Source of the DNA: Megalobrama amblycephala
Taxonomy: Eukaryota > Chordata > Actinopteri > Cypriniformes > Xenocyprididae
Assembly (NCBI RefSeq): GCF_018812025.1
Contig: NC_063061.1
Coordinates: forward strand, 4,068,001 to 4,132,000
Length of the DNA stretch: 64,000 nucleotides
Direction of reading: 5' to 3'
A model generated the notes under the pieces. That model saw only the letters and a list, made by a program, of their open reading frames with translations. It was not told where the DNA came from and did not search any database. Below, one piece after another: positions 20,336-31,414 of the stretch (the first letter of the stretch is position 1; each line of letters starts with the position of its first letter). The position numbers and the translations under genes were made by a program.

Positions 20336-21795
20336 AACAACTGCTTAGGATCAGGAATAGCAATACAACGGTATAAGTAAAGAGTGCTTTTAACATCTGA
20401 CCCCTCCGTATAATTCACGGACCCGGCTCCGGCCGGTCTAGGAGAGTCTGTGACTTTGGCATCTTTGTGGCCCCTCTGAAGCTAAACAGAAAACCCCAGT
20501 CGCCAGCTCTGGGGGCAAAAGAATCACCCCATGTGGGTTAATGGACAGGTGGCCACGGGCACCAGCCAAACCCCAATACACACCACACACACACACACAC
20601 ACACACCGACACACACAAACACGCCTAGAGATTGTATGTATAGCTATCCTCAAAATATGACAGTGCCAAAGTGTACCCGTTCAAGTTGCATGTATGTATC
20701 CCTAGTGTATAAGCTTAGCTATGACTGTAGTTGTGTTAGTTTCATTCTAAACGATAAAATTCGATTATAAACGGTATCTCCCCTTTTATGTTTTTCCCAC
20801 CTGACAAGTTTGGTTTCTTTGTAAAGCTCTCTTTATGCCTTATTCGACAATATATGTCACATTACTGTAAAATGCATTGTTCTATTTTAATGGTACTTCG
20901 AAGAAAATACACTTCGATCTGACACTTCATAAACCATGCAAATGAGTTTGCCCGCTAAAATTGCACCCTTATCATTGGCTGACGTCCCCAAGGAGGCATT
21001 CTGGTTTGTTGTCCTTAAAACACGATGACACATGTCTCTTCGTCGCACAAGTTTTCCTTTTGTCAAGCCTTCATCCTCCATCACCTAGGAGACGGACTCT
21101 CTCTTCTTTATTTTCCGGTTATCTTACTCTTAAGTTAAAACCTTGTTTGAAAATCCCGCTGGAGAAGGACCAATTGCCAAACCAAGCGCGCTGAAACTCT
21201 ACAGAAAGGCAGTAACTACAGCACCTGAACTTATGCAAGTAACAACTTCTTAAACTTTGTGTAAACTGAGTTTCCTTGCTGGCTCTCAAAGGTTTTAACT
21301 GTTTGTAATTTGCCATTCCTTTGATCACCTCTGTTTTTTTTTACTTTTCTTTCGTTTTCCATATATGTGTAGTATGTGTGTATATTTAGCCATATAACCT
21401 TTTGTATTAGTAGTCTCATATATTAAATACATTATATTCACGCTCGATTGTTCTGCTGCTCATTCACAAAACCAAGTCACTTCTACGTTGATTCTGCAGC
21501 ACTGTTTTACGCTTTAATGCTATAATAGGAAGTTATTCTCGTGGCCAGAGAATAATGTTCTTTTATAATAGTCTATGAGGAAACCCATAGTTTTCTAAAC
21601 ATTAAACTAGAACTAATCATATATGTAATTAATTATAATCCGTTGTAATTAATTCACAATATATGTGCATAATTTCCTCTTTGGTCGATCTATATTATAA
21701 TAGATCATAACGCGTTATGATTTATTATACATATATTTCACCCATGATTTGAGCTAATTGATTAAATACCTGTAATTTGCTACAATTACACTACC
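20336..21795. mobile_element. LTR-like insertion in the LINE
   Basis: About 1.46 kb splits the LINE reverse transcriptase between the codons before its VGVDDA-like motif. It begins TGTAACAACTGC and ends near CTACAATTACA. It contains a CA microsatellite, an octamer ATGCAAAT (20936), ATTGGCTGACGT (20975) and AT-rich 3' sequence, all consistent with a long solo LTR. No target duplication could be proven, so boundaries are approximate. Confidence 0.4.
20579..20625. repeat. (CA)n microsatellite
   Basis: Run of CA/AC dinucleotides with a few interruptions. Confidence 0.9.
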
Positions 21796-22480
21796 AATTT
21801 CCTATGCAAATTGCAAGGGGTCCTGAAAAACAGACACCTGCCTAGTCAGGTGATCCAGTACAACCCTCTCAAAACACTTCATAATGTGTGAAGTTAAAGC
21901 AATAGGCCTCAGATTAGCAAGGTTGTTGCTTTTTTGGGAATAGGGACAAGGCAAGATGTTTTCCACATAACTAGGATTTTAGCAGAGGACAGAGACAAAG
22001 AAAACAATGAATGAAGGACGGAGCATAGCTGGTCAGCACACACTTTAAGGGTGCGTGGATAAACACCATCGGGGCCTGCTGCCTTATTAGATTTAATACG
22101 CCTTAACTGCTGACGAACCTCTTCGATGTTAAGATTAATAACTGGGCTTCAATCCTCAAAGCTGCTCTGCCTAAGATTGGAGAGAACATTCTCATGTAGA
22201 GAAGAAAAATCAAATCCATCAAACCTGACAAACTGGGATTACTGGTCCCATATCCACTAATAGACTTCATACCATTCCATAGCCCTCTTGTGTTGGTCCA
22301 GGACATATTTCCTTCAACCCTTTCCTTATATTTTTGTTTGCCCTGTCTGATAATGACTTTCAGCTCTCTTTGAGCATCTTTAATCCTTTCTTTATTTTTC
22401 TACTTATTAATAGCAGCTTTAACTTCTCTGGTAACCCATGGTTCGTTATTGGGAAAGATTTTGATTTGTTTACTAGGAAT
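21796..22480 (-). pseudogene. LINE reverse transcriptase N-terminal part
   Basis: Minus-strand reading shows FPNNEPWVTREVKAAIN, typical of the linker between endonuclease and polymerase in this LINE type, then RPDGVYPRTLKVCADQL and LVPIPKKSNNLANLRPIALT, polymerase motifs upstream of the active site. Frame changes are present. The right end abuts the hAT element. Confidence 0.7.
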
Positions 22481-23920
22481 TAGTGTTGTCAAAAGTACCG
22501 GTACTTCGGTACCAAGTCGGTACTGAAATTTTGAAAATGTGACGATACCAGCATTTCTGTAGTACCGGAAGTACCGAGAATCCGGGTATATTCGGTACCC
22601 ACTGATAGGGCTGTGCTAGTATTTACTTGAATATGACACGAGTGAAGCACAAAGCTTTGTTTACAGAAGAAATAATAGGTTAGCAATTAAATGTGACATC
22701 GCAGCCATGGAAACATTTTGGTTAATGCAGAATAAGAGAGGTGCGTGAGTCCATACATTTCAGCTTCGTATTCTGTTTTCCGAATCGCGATCTGGTCACC
22801 TGATTAGCAGAGAATTTAACAATATTCCATTAGTTATTCCACATGGAATCTGTTTCTTTTCCCAAATCTTCACTCACGCAGGGGATTATAACGTTTCTTT
22901 TGTTCGCATTCGGCTATTCGCATTATTTACTGTGGTAAAGTAGAAAAAACACCGTAGGACAGAAACCTTTTTGCTTGCACATCAGTTTCTATTTAACAGA
23001 GTTTGTGCTTGTTATTAGACTTTATAAGGCGCGTCAAGTTTATTTGTATAGCGCGTTTCACACACCAGTTATTTTTACTTTCGTTTTCTCTGGCAGCGCT
23101 AAATCAAACATAGCCTGAATGTCTTGCCCCTGCGGAGGATAAAACACGCTCTTCAGACCTTTTACAACAAGTGTCAGTTGTTTGTAACATCAGGAGATAA
23201 CGAAGATATTATTAAAGAGAAATGGTCTCTTTCCTGCTCGTGTCCCACATCCCTCTCAAAGCGCCAAGCGGCTATATCAAAGTAATAACGGGACTTTGGC
23301 TATATATGACGCGTCTTTGTGTGGAAATAAAAAACGAATGCTTTTTGAAATAATATTTAACTTTCTTATTATTTAGGTTACAATTATTTACCGATATTTA
23401 TTTAATAGTTTTACAGGCTGTAGTGTGTTGTTTCTCTGACGGAATAGCTAAAATAAACACGCACGTCTGTTACCCCTGTTGAAAAAACGAGCATATGCTG
23501 GTAAATTAGGTTTTGAAGCTGGTATGGTGGTTTGAGCTGGTTTATGCTGGTCCAGGACCAGTTTAGGACTAGTATGGACCAGCAGGACCAGTTTAGGACC
23601 AGCATTTGACCAGCATACAGCTTCAAAACCTACCTTACCAGCATATGCTGGTTTTCTTAACAGTACACAATGGATGTTTGAGCATTTAATTATTTATTTA
23701 TTTTTTTTTATATTTCAAAATGTATTTCATTGAGGTAGCCTATATATACACACACACTCCAAATCATATTTAATGTTTTTAAAATAGGCTATATAAAAAT
23801 AGTAAAATAGTTCCAATAGATTTTACTGTGGTACCGAAATTGGTACCGAGAACCGTAACATTTTCATGGTATCGGTACCGACTACTGGAATTTTGGTACC
23901 GTGACAACACTGCTAGGAAT
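22473..23920. mobile_element. hAT-type non-autonomous transposon with 8-bp target duplication
   Basis: The 1432-bp element (22481-23912) begins TAGTGTTGTCAAAAGTACCGG and ends GGTACCGTGACAACACTG, giving inverted ends. It is flanked by CTAGGAAT at 22473-22480 and 23913-23920. The 8-bp duplication is diagnostic of hAT. Sub-terminal sequence is rich in GGTACC/CCGGTAC blocks on both sides. No transposase frame is seen. It interrupts the LINE. Confidence 0.9.
23476..23663. mobile_element. Foldback MITE nested in the hAT element
   Basis: A 188-bp inverted repeat with ends CTGTTGAAAAAACGAGCATA and ATGCTGGTTTTCTTAACAG and many CCAGCATATGCTGG-type units. The repeated ACCAGCAT motif is a common cyprinid MITE feature. 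Confidence 0.65.
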
Positions 23921-24249
23921 TAAAGACCCGACACAATAATTAATATAACAAGTCACTTTGTCAGAAATACTGTCCAGATCACTGTCTCCATCAAAGGTCT
24001 GAAGCCAAACAGCTTGCACCTGCAAGGCCTTGAGAAGGATCTGGAAACTTTGGGAAAGTTAAAACGTACATCAATCAAGAAGATAACCCAACGTCTGCAA
24101 TAAACAACACGAGTATGAAAGACTGATGAGTTGATTGCCTCTTCGGAAACTGATACGTCATTAAACCCCCGACGCCTAGAAGCCCAGAGCTGAGGACCAG
24201 AAACCTCAAGGTGAAGATGGGAAGCCCAGAGCTGACTACACCTTTGACT

Positions 24250-24520
24250 CAAAACGGGATTACTGTATTTTATACTTTAATGATGAAGTTTTATTTGCCT
24301 TTACATTTTTGTTTATTATAAAAAGAAAAGTAACCAATTAAAAGAAATTTAATTGATTACAAAAGCTGCCTACCTTGGCTTGATTTATAGTGTTTTAAGA
24401 CTTTGAACAAGAACATACCACAGAGGAGTCTTCTGACCAAATTGTAAGTAATTTAAAATGCTTATAATTTAGGCCAGACTCGACTTACTTTACCTAACCT
24501 GAGAATAATAAATAATAAGG
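24250..24520. other. AT-rich stretch inside the LINE
   Basis: AT-rich sequence of about 270 bases between LINE blocks, without LINE coding resemblance. Possibly another small insertion. Confidence 0.35.
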
Positions 24521-25148
24521 TTAAAAGGTGTTAAGATCAAAACAATAGTAAGGTCGACAGCTCACTGCAATGAGCTCGATGTTCGGGTCACAAACTCTTT
24601 CTTTTACCGTAACTTGTTGAGTATGACACCACCGGTCATCCACATACAGGCAGACACCTCCACCTTGCTTCTTACCCGTGCTTGCTTGCTCTCTGTCCAC
24701 CCTATTAAGTGTGAAACCTTCAATATCCACATGAGAATCAGGTATCCTGTCCGACAGCCATGTCTCAGAAAAACAGATTAAACTGGTCTGATCGAACTTC
24801 AAGCAGGCCGTCAACTCGTCTGCCTTGTTTGTGACCAGGGAGCGGACATTCCCCATAATAACCGAGGGTAGAACAGGTTTATATCCCCGCCGACGATTTC
24901 TGACCGGACACCACCTCTGTCTCCTGCCTTCCTTTGGCCCTGGGCTTGATTTCTGACATATCGGCATCAGGATCCAATAAACTTGGTGCAGAAACCCGCT
25001 GCCGAAGAAGCTCATTCCGGCTGTACGTAATGACCGGCAAGCCCGGCTCTCTCATCACCTGGAGTGTTTGTGCGGCATCCCAAACAATCAATGTCCACAG
25101 CCACAAAAGGCAAACAAAGGTGCGATTGTTAAGTGAAACCATAATCAT
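24521..25148 (-). pseudogene. LINE 5' region and endonuclease domain
   Basis: Two minus-strand frames. The upstream one (25148-24879) has GLPVITYSRNELLRQR, a conserved leader of this fish LINE. The other (25015-24521) is the exonuclease-endonuclease-phosphatase domain: PSVIMGNVRSLVTNKADEL, LICFSETWLSD (catalytic Glu) and GGGVCLYVDDRWC. It nicks target DNA to start reverse transcription. It ends after AVSCRPYYCF, well before the His of the active site. Confidence 0.75.
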
Positions 25149-25392
25149 GTCATCAGGGATCGATCATGCTAAAAATCCAGAATTAAACTAAACTAAATAA
25201 ATAAATTAAATAAACACATTAGACACAAACGTTCTGACGCACAGTGGTAGGAGAGTCGGCAACAAAAGGGGGCGGCGCCAAAAAAGGTATAGGATCCAAG
25301 GGATCTTGCTTAAAAGAAAGTGAGTGAGGAGGTCGGACAATCTGGTAAGTTGTAAAAAAAAAACTCTCTTTACTCAATTTGAGCTATATATA

Positions 25393-25682
25393 TGTAACAT
25401 AGTTAAAAAAGGTTCAGGTTAAATCCTACTAAATGTGAGTATGATACCACCTGCTGTCACAAAGTGTACCTGCAGCGAATGCTAGTAATGACGAAGGATT
25501 ATGGGTAATCCTCAAAGCAATGGAGGATTTCCCTTGAGGTAACGTGTCTATGAATGTCCGTGGAATAAACAATGTTAACTCACTTGAAAAGCATGTAAAA
25601 GTTAAGCTAGATTTATTTTGGTTGTATAAGGTGTTGTTGATTAATTTCGTCATGTTTTTATAAAGTCAACCATCTGGTTATG
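25393..25682 (+). repeat. Truncated 5' LTR of the gypsy element
   Basis: About 290 bp match the 3' LTR (35248-35541) with few differences, up to TGGTTATGTGTT. The remaining ~660 bp of the LTR and the primer site are replaced by unrelated AT-rich leader up to the gag start. It contains the same GAG/GTAACGTG splice donor (25539) discussed for the 3' LTR. Confidence 0.8.
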
Positions 25683-25768
25683 TGTTGGCAGGTTTATTTA
25701 GTTATTAACAGCCATATTTACTTATTATTATATATTAACTGTCATTTTGTTTAAGTAAGGGTTCCAGT

Positions 25769-27146
25769 ATGAGTTTCAGTAAATTTACTACCTCTGAAAT
25801 GACTCCTCTAGGTATTGGTAGAGGTAGAGGACTACATAGCACACCGGTCCCATTCACACTGGGTGACAGTCTAGGGGGGCATAAGACATATTTTGGTGAG
25901 GATTCTGTCCACAGTCCATTTAGACATAGGGATATAGTGGCGCCCGAAACTCAGCCTATGATTGAGTTACAATCACCACAGTGCACTAGTACATCAGTTC
26001 CTAAACCTCCCTCTGATGATGTGAGACTGGTTGACCAAATGAGCACCATTGTGCAGCAGATAGGGAAGCAGCTAGCTGATAGCATTATGTCACACCTCAA
26101 CACATCTAGCCCTACAACTACTGTGCATGCAAGTCCTGAAGAAACATGCAATACAAAAGCACCTTCCCCCGTTAACACGCTAGATCTATCCCAAGTCCAG
26201 TTGATCACTCGGAGAGAAGTCAAAGACCCACCCGTTTTCCGAGGAGAGAGTTCAGATGCACTGGCTGTCGATGAATGGGAGGAATTAATGAAGAATTACG
26301 TAAGAAAAAGCAATGTTCAGCTGGAAAATCAAGCTGAGGAAATTATTGTCCACCTGAGAGGCAGAGCAAAGGATGTTGTGAGATTTGGGATAAGAAATGG
26401 TGAAATTGATGTCCAGAATAACCCACAGGCCATCTACGGGCTCCTGCGCAAACATTTTGGCTCAAGCCATTGCTCCTCAATGCCCCTAGCTGACTTTTAT
26501 TCTACCTTGCCAAATGACCATGAGGAACCCTATGAGTACTGGCTTAGACTGAACAGAGCTGCTGATGATGCTGCTAGCTTGCCTTAGAGAGCAGGGTAAA
26601 ACGTTTGACAACCCCAGTGTTGAAGTCACACGTATGTTCATCAGACACTGCCCCAGTAGAGATTTAGCTCTTACCTTTAGATCAAAGACGATTGATAAGT
26701 GGTCAGCTCGCGAGGTTCAGGAAGTGCTAGATGAATACCACCTACAGAAGGGACTCAGGTCTTCTACTGAAAGGAGTAGACACATCAGCATGAACAAAGT
26801 CGAGGTTAGCCCTAACACTCCATTAGTTTCAGACGTCCCAGAACAGAAACCTGCTATAAGTCAAGACACCTCCACTCTAGAGAGGTTGATTGGAATGTTA
26901 GAGAAAGTGTTGCTTCAGGGACAAGGTTATGCTCAAGCCAATAAAAAGCCCTATACTAATAGAAGACTTCCACAGATTGAGGGCTTAAGAGACATGCCAT
27001 GTAACATATGTAATGACAGCTCACACTCTGCCCTCACACACTGTCAGGAGAACAGACTGTGTTTCCTGTGTCACTTACCTGGCCATTCAAGACGCAACTG
27101 CCCGGAGGGTAGACGTCCTCCTCAACATTTTCAGCAGGGAAACTGA
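25769..27146 (+). pseudogene. gag: gag of the gypsy element
   Basis: The first frame (25769-26587, 272 residues) has a low-complexity, Ser/Pro-rich N-terminus and then a capsid domain with PPVFRGESSDALAVDEWEEL and YGLLRKHFGSS. A frame change near 26570 leads into 26565-27146, which finishes the capsid (FIRHCPSRDLALTFRSK) and carries two cysteine clusters, CNICNDSSHSALTHC and the zinc knuckle CFLCHLPGHSRRNC, for RNA packaging. Start chosen at the first ATG after the leader. Confidence 0.8.
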
Positions 27147-27278
27147 ATGATCTGCGCACAGGGGAGGACAGCGCAGATCAAGTGATTGAGCCTCCCACCT
27201 TGGATTTGACAGACATTAATGATTATGACAGATTGTGTCACGCCTACAGCAGCGTAGTGCCACCAGAAAAAACACTGA

Positions 27279-27800
27279 TTGTGCAAGGCCTGCAAAGACT
27301 CAAAAACTGATAGCCTATTCTACACAGAGGTGTCTACTGATAGTGGTCATGTTCTTAGAGCACTGGTGGATAATGGCTCTATGGCGTGCACTCTAAGTGA
27401 AACAGCCAACAAAAAAATTTCACAGTCTATTCCTAACATTGAAGTGAAAACTGCTGAGGACTTTGTTATTGTTGGTTGTGGGGGTCACCTGGTCACACCT
27501 TCCGCTATGTATGACCTCACTGCATCAGTTTATGGCTATAAAGTGATAATTCCTGTTCTAGTGGTGCCAGGCCAAACTGATGACATGATCCTTGGCAGTA
27601 ACGCCATCAAGTGGCTCATTTCACAGATGAAAGACACTGTTGGGAGACAAATTACCACGTCCCCAGTAAGTAGTGCCCATGCTAATAACTTTCCTCAATT
27701 GATATCTCTGTTGTCCTGCTCAGACAGATGTGGTGCAATGCCGCTTAAAGTTGGCACGGCAAGGCTCAAGAGATGTGTCGCACTTACAACCGATGTCTGA
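27279..27800 (+). pseudogene. pol: Aspartic protease of the gypsy element
   Basis: The frame reads ALVDNGSMACTLSE, then MILGSNAIKWLI. In active retroelement proteases the loop is D-S/T-G; here it is D-N-G, so the catalytic triplet is altered. The protease would cut the Gag-Pol polyprotein. The frame shifts again at 27730-27800. Confidence 0.75.
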
Positions 27801-30800
27801 ACATTTGGTGTGGGCTAAACTCCCTGAATCTGATGTTTCTGCAGTGGGAAGTACAGTCATCATTGAACCCACTCAGTCCAAAGCCAGACCTGCTCAAATT
27901 CTAGAGGGGAGAGTTGTCACCTCATTATGGGGAGATGGCTGGGTTCCAGTCAAAATAGTCAATCCTACTGAAAAGCCACTCACCCTTAAAAAGAATGCAA
28001 AATTTGCAGATGTGTCATCCTGTCTCTCTGTGCAGGACTTTCCTGAGCCAGATCGTATCCAATCCAGTGCACAGTTCACACAGAGCTCATCACCTTCACC
28101 TAGGTCAGAGAATGAAATATCACAAATTTTGACTGACATGGGCTTGGAGGAATTGAACCTCTCTTCTTGTGAAGTCTCCTCTGAGTGGAAGAATAAACTG
28201 CTGCAGATCATTGAGCAGTATGAGTCCATATTTTCGAGTCACAAAATGGACTGTGGTGAGGCAACAGATTTTGTACACAGAATCCGCCTAGTGGATGATA
28301 AGCCCTTCAGACTTCCATATAGGCGGGTTCCACCATGCCATTATGATAAGCTTCGGACTGCTCTAAATGAAATGGAGGAATTGGGGATAATCCGTGAAAT
28401 CTCAGAGCGAAGTATTCATCTCCTCTCGTCCTGGTTGTGAAGCCAAGTGGTGATCTTCGCATCTGTAATGACTTCAGGTGGTTGAATGCAAGAACAGTGA
28501 AAGACGCACATCCCTTGCCTCATCAGACAGATGCTCTCGCTGCACTTGGTGGCAATGTGTTCTTTTCAACGATGGACCTCACCGTCAGGATTCTATAACA
28601 TCAGAATGCATGAAGACGACAAAAAATACACAGCATTTTCCTCCCCATTTGGCCTCCATGAATATAATAGGATGCCCCAGGGCCTGACAAACAGTCCTGC
28701 GACCTTTATGCGAATGATGATGTCCATCTTTGGTGATGAGAACTTTACAAGCCTGTTATGTTATCTGGATGACCTTATGGTCTACGCGCCATCTGAACAG
28801 ATTGCACTTGACCGTCTACAGATGGTTTTCTCACGTCTTGCTGCCAACAACTTGAAGCTCTCACCTAAGAAATGCTACTTCCTTCACTGGTCTGTTAAGT
28901 TCTTGGGACACATCATATGTGGAGATGGTGTTAAGACAGACCCGAGTAAAGTGCAAGCTATAAATAATGTGCAGGAAGCCGATCTGATGGAATCTGATAT
29001 GGAGACACCAAGTGCTAAGAAAATCAGATCTTTCTTGGGAATGGTTCTCTACTACCACCATTTCATCGAGGGATGTTCAGCTAAGGCTAAGCCACTGTTC
29101 AGTCTTGTGGCTGAGCCTGCTACACCACACAAAAGAGGTAGAGGCCATAAACCGAAATTCAAGAAGGGCAATGTTAGACTGTCTCCAGCTGACTGGACTG
29201 TTGAGTGCAGGGTAGCATTCAAAACTTTGAAACATGAGCTTGTGCATAGTGTCACCTTGGCCCATCCAGATTTTAATGCACCATTCATCCTCGCTGTTGA
29301 TGCCTCCTTTGATGGCCTGGGAGCCGTCCTCTCACAGTTGCCTCCCGATGGTGCTGTTGCCAGACCAGTGGCGTTCGCCAGCAAGACTCTATCGCACTCC
29401 CAGCTGAACTATCCAGCACATCGGCTGGAGTTTCTCGCTCTTAAATGGGCGGTCTGCGACAAGTTTAGCCACTGGCTGAAAGGACGACGTTTCACAGTCT
29501 GGACGGATAATAATCCGTTAACATACATCTTAACTAAGCCTAGGTTGGATGCTTGTGAACAGAGATGGGTCTCAAAACTCGCAGCATACAGTTTTGATCT
29601 GCGCTATGTCCCTGGCCCTAAGAATGTGGTTGCAGACGCACTAAGCAGGGAGCCATTTGTCCAGTCATGCATAGGCCATCGTCTTGTGAGCGAACCTTAT
29701 GCCTCATTGCTGAACCAAGTGGGTGGAATGGTGGATGAGACCATACAAGATGCATTTAGATTTACTGCTGCTAACTGCCAGTTAGTTGTTGATCAGTCCA
29801 CAGATGATGCTGTTGTCACCCCGGCCCCCCCTCAGGGGTCCCTCTCCCTGCAGGAAGTTTCAGCTGTGCTAGAGGCACATGACTCCAGAGGTGTTAGCCG
29901 AATGAGAGGCACAGGACCAGTTATTCCTCAGCTTGTCAGTATCGAACAGAATGCCTCCCTACCAAGGAGTGAACTGGTTAATCTTCAAGAACAGGATGAC
30001 GTCTTGGGCAGGGTTCTCTTTTACATCCAGCGTCACAGGAGACCCACTAGACGCGAACGTGCCAGTGAGTCTCGTAGAGTGATGAAAATGTTGAGACACT
30101 GGGCCAAGCTCTCCATCAAAAATGGTATGTTGTACAAAGTAAAGAAAGACAGGCAAATGAACATGGCAATCTACCAGTTTGTTGTTCCAGACTCCCTTAA
30201 GGCCCAGGTTCTTTCTGGCCTCCACAATTCAGCTGGTCATCAGGGACAGGCTCGCACACACTCTCTTGCCAGGCAGAGGTTCTTTTGGACAGGGATGGAA
30301 CATGACATCAGCCATGTGAGGAACTGCTTTCGCTGTGTGGTTGGGAAGAGCCCAGAGCCCAACGACCGTGCTCCTCTTGAAAGCATTTGCACCTCTGAAC
30401 CGATGGAGCTCGTGTGTATCGACTTTTGGACTGCTGAGCAGTCGGACAAGAAGTGTGTAGATGTTCTGGTTGTTACGGATCACTTTTCGAAGCTGTCACA
30501 TGCATTCCCCTGCAAGAATCAGTCAGCGAAGCAGGTTGCCCGTCGTCTGTGGAATGACTTCTTTTGCATATATGGTTTCCCAAAGCGCATCCATTCGGAC
30601 CAGGGAGACAATTTTGAGAGCCGACTCATTAAAGAGCTCCTGGAGATGGCTGGTATCCAGAAATCGCATACCACACCATACCATCCTATGGGAAATGGAG
30701 TTGTCGAGCGATACAACAGGACTCTTGGGAACATGATAAGGTCCCTGCCTGCCCATTCCAAAGCCAGGTGGCCACAGATGCTTCAGATGCTGACATTCTG

Positions 30801-31195
30801 CTATAATTCACTGAGCTAAATAAACGGGTTTTGCACCCTTCTTTCTCATGTTTGGGAGAATTCCACGTCTACCTGTTGATGTTTTGTTCCAGCACACCCT
30901 CATCAGCGATGCTGTCATTGGCCATCGTGAATTTGTCTCTAACTTGAAACGTGACCTGTCTGAAGCTGCACGCATCGCCTGTGTAAACAGTCGGACAGAG
31001 CAGGCTCGACAGGCAAAGAACTACAACCGCAAAGCAAAAGGGTCTCCCCTCACTGTTGGTGACAGAGTCTTGCTTGCAAATTGTGGTGTGAAAGGGAAGA
31101 GGAAAATAGCAGACAAGTGGGAATCCACAGTTTTTGAAGTTAAGTCTGTGAAACCTGGAATCAATGTGTACCGTATCAGTGACCCAGTGACATAA
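27730..31195 (+). pseudogene. pol: Reverse transcriptase, RNase H and integrase of the gypsy element
   Basis: Frame 27730-28440 holds the start of reverse transcriptase (FRLPYRRVPPCHYDKL). After a frameshift near 28420, a 762-residue frame (28531-30819) gives the core with GLTNSPATFMRMMM and the active site LCYLDDLMVY, RNase H ([39 protein letters not shown]), and integrase with zinc-binding HNSAGHQG..CFRCV and catalytic Asp/Asp/Glu in CIDFW, IHSDQGDNFES and GNGVVERYNRT. A further shift near 30810 leads to 30848-31195, the integrase C-terminus with GDRVLLANCGVKGKRKIADK. The L2 insertion follows directly. Confidence 0.85.
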
Positions 31196-31217
31196 TAATA
31201 ATAATAATAATAATAAT
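31190..31217. repeat. (TAA)n tail of the L2 element
   Basis: Nine or so ATA/TAA units. On the minus strand this is the (TTA)n 3' tail of the LINE. Confidence 0.9.
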
Positions 31218-31414
31218 ACATTTTATTTATAATGCGCTTTTCTGCAACCCAAAGTGCTACAAATAAATCAAATACAAAAACTACAATAAATGTAATACAA
31301 AGTAGAAACTGTAAATCCTAAAATAATCATTACAGTACAACACAATATAATATTACTCACAGTCCATAAAAGCAATTTTAAAAAGATGAGTCTTTAACAG
31401 CTTCTTAAAACTGG

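Larger units (their letters stand above)
19500..25300 (-). mobile_element. Degraded LINE (endonuclease plus reverse transcriptase), twice interrupted
   Basis: Minus-strand non-LTR retrotransposon pieces occur in the right order: 5' region and endonuclease at 25148-24521, linker and reverse transcriptase N-terminus at 24250-23940 and 22480-21800, and reverse transcriptase core and C-terminus at 20335-19543. They are separated by a hAT element (22481-23912) and an LTR-like insertion (about 20336-21795). The clade is not resolved from sequence alone; the endonuclease and KPWVT-like linker point to a Jockey-superfamily-type fish LINE. Confidence 0.75.
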
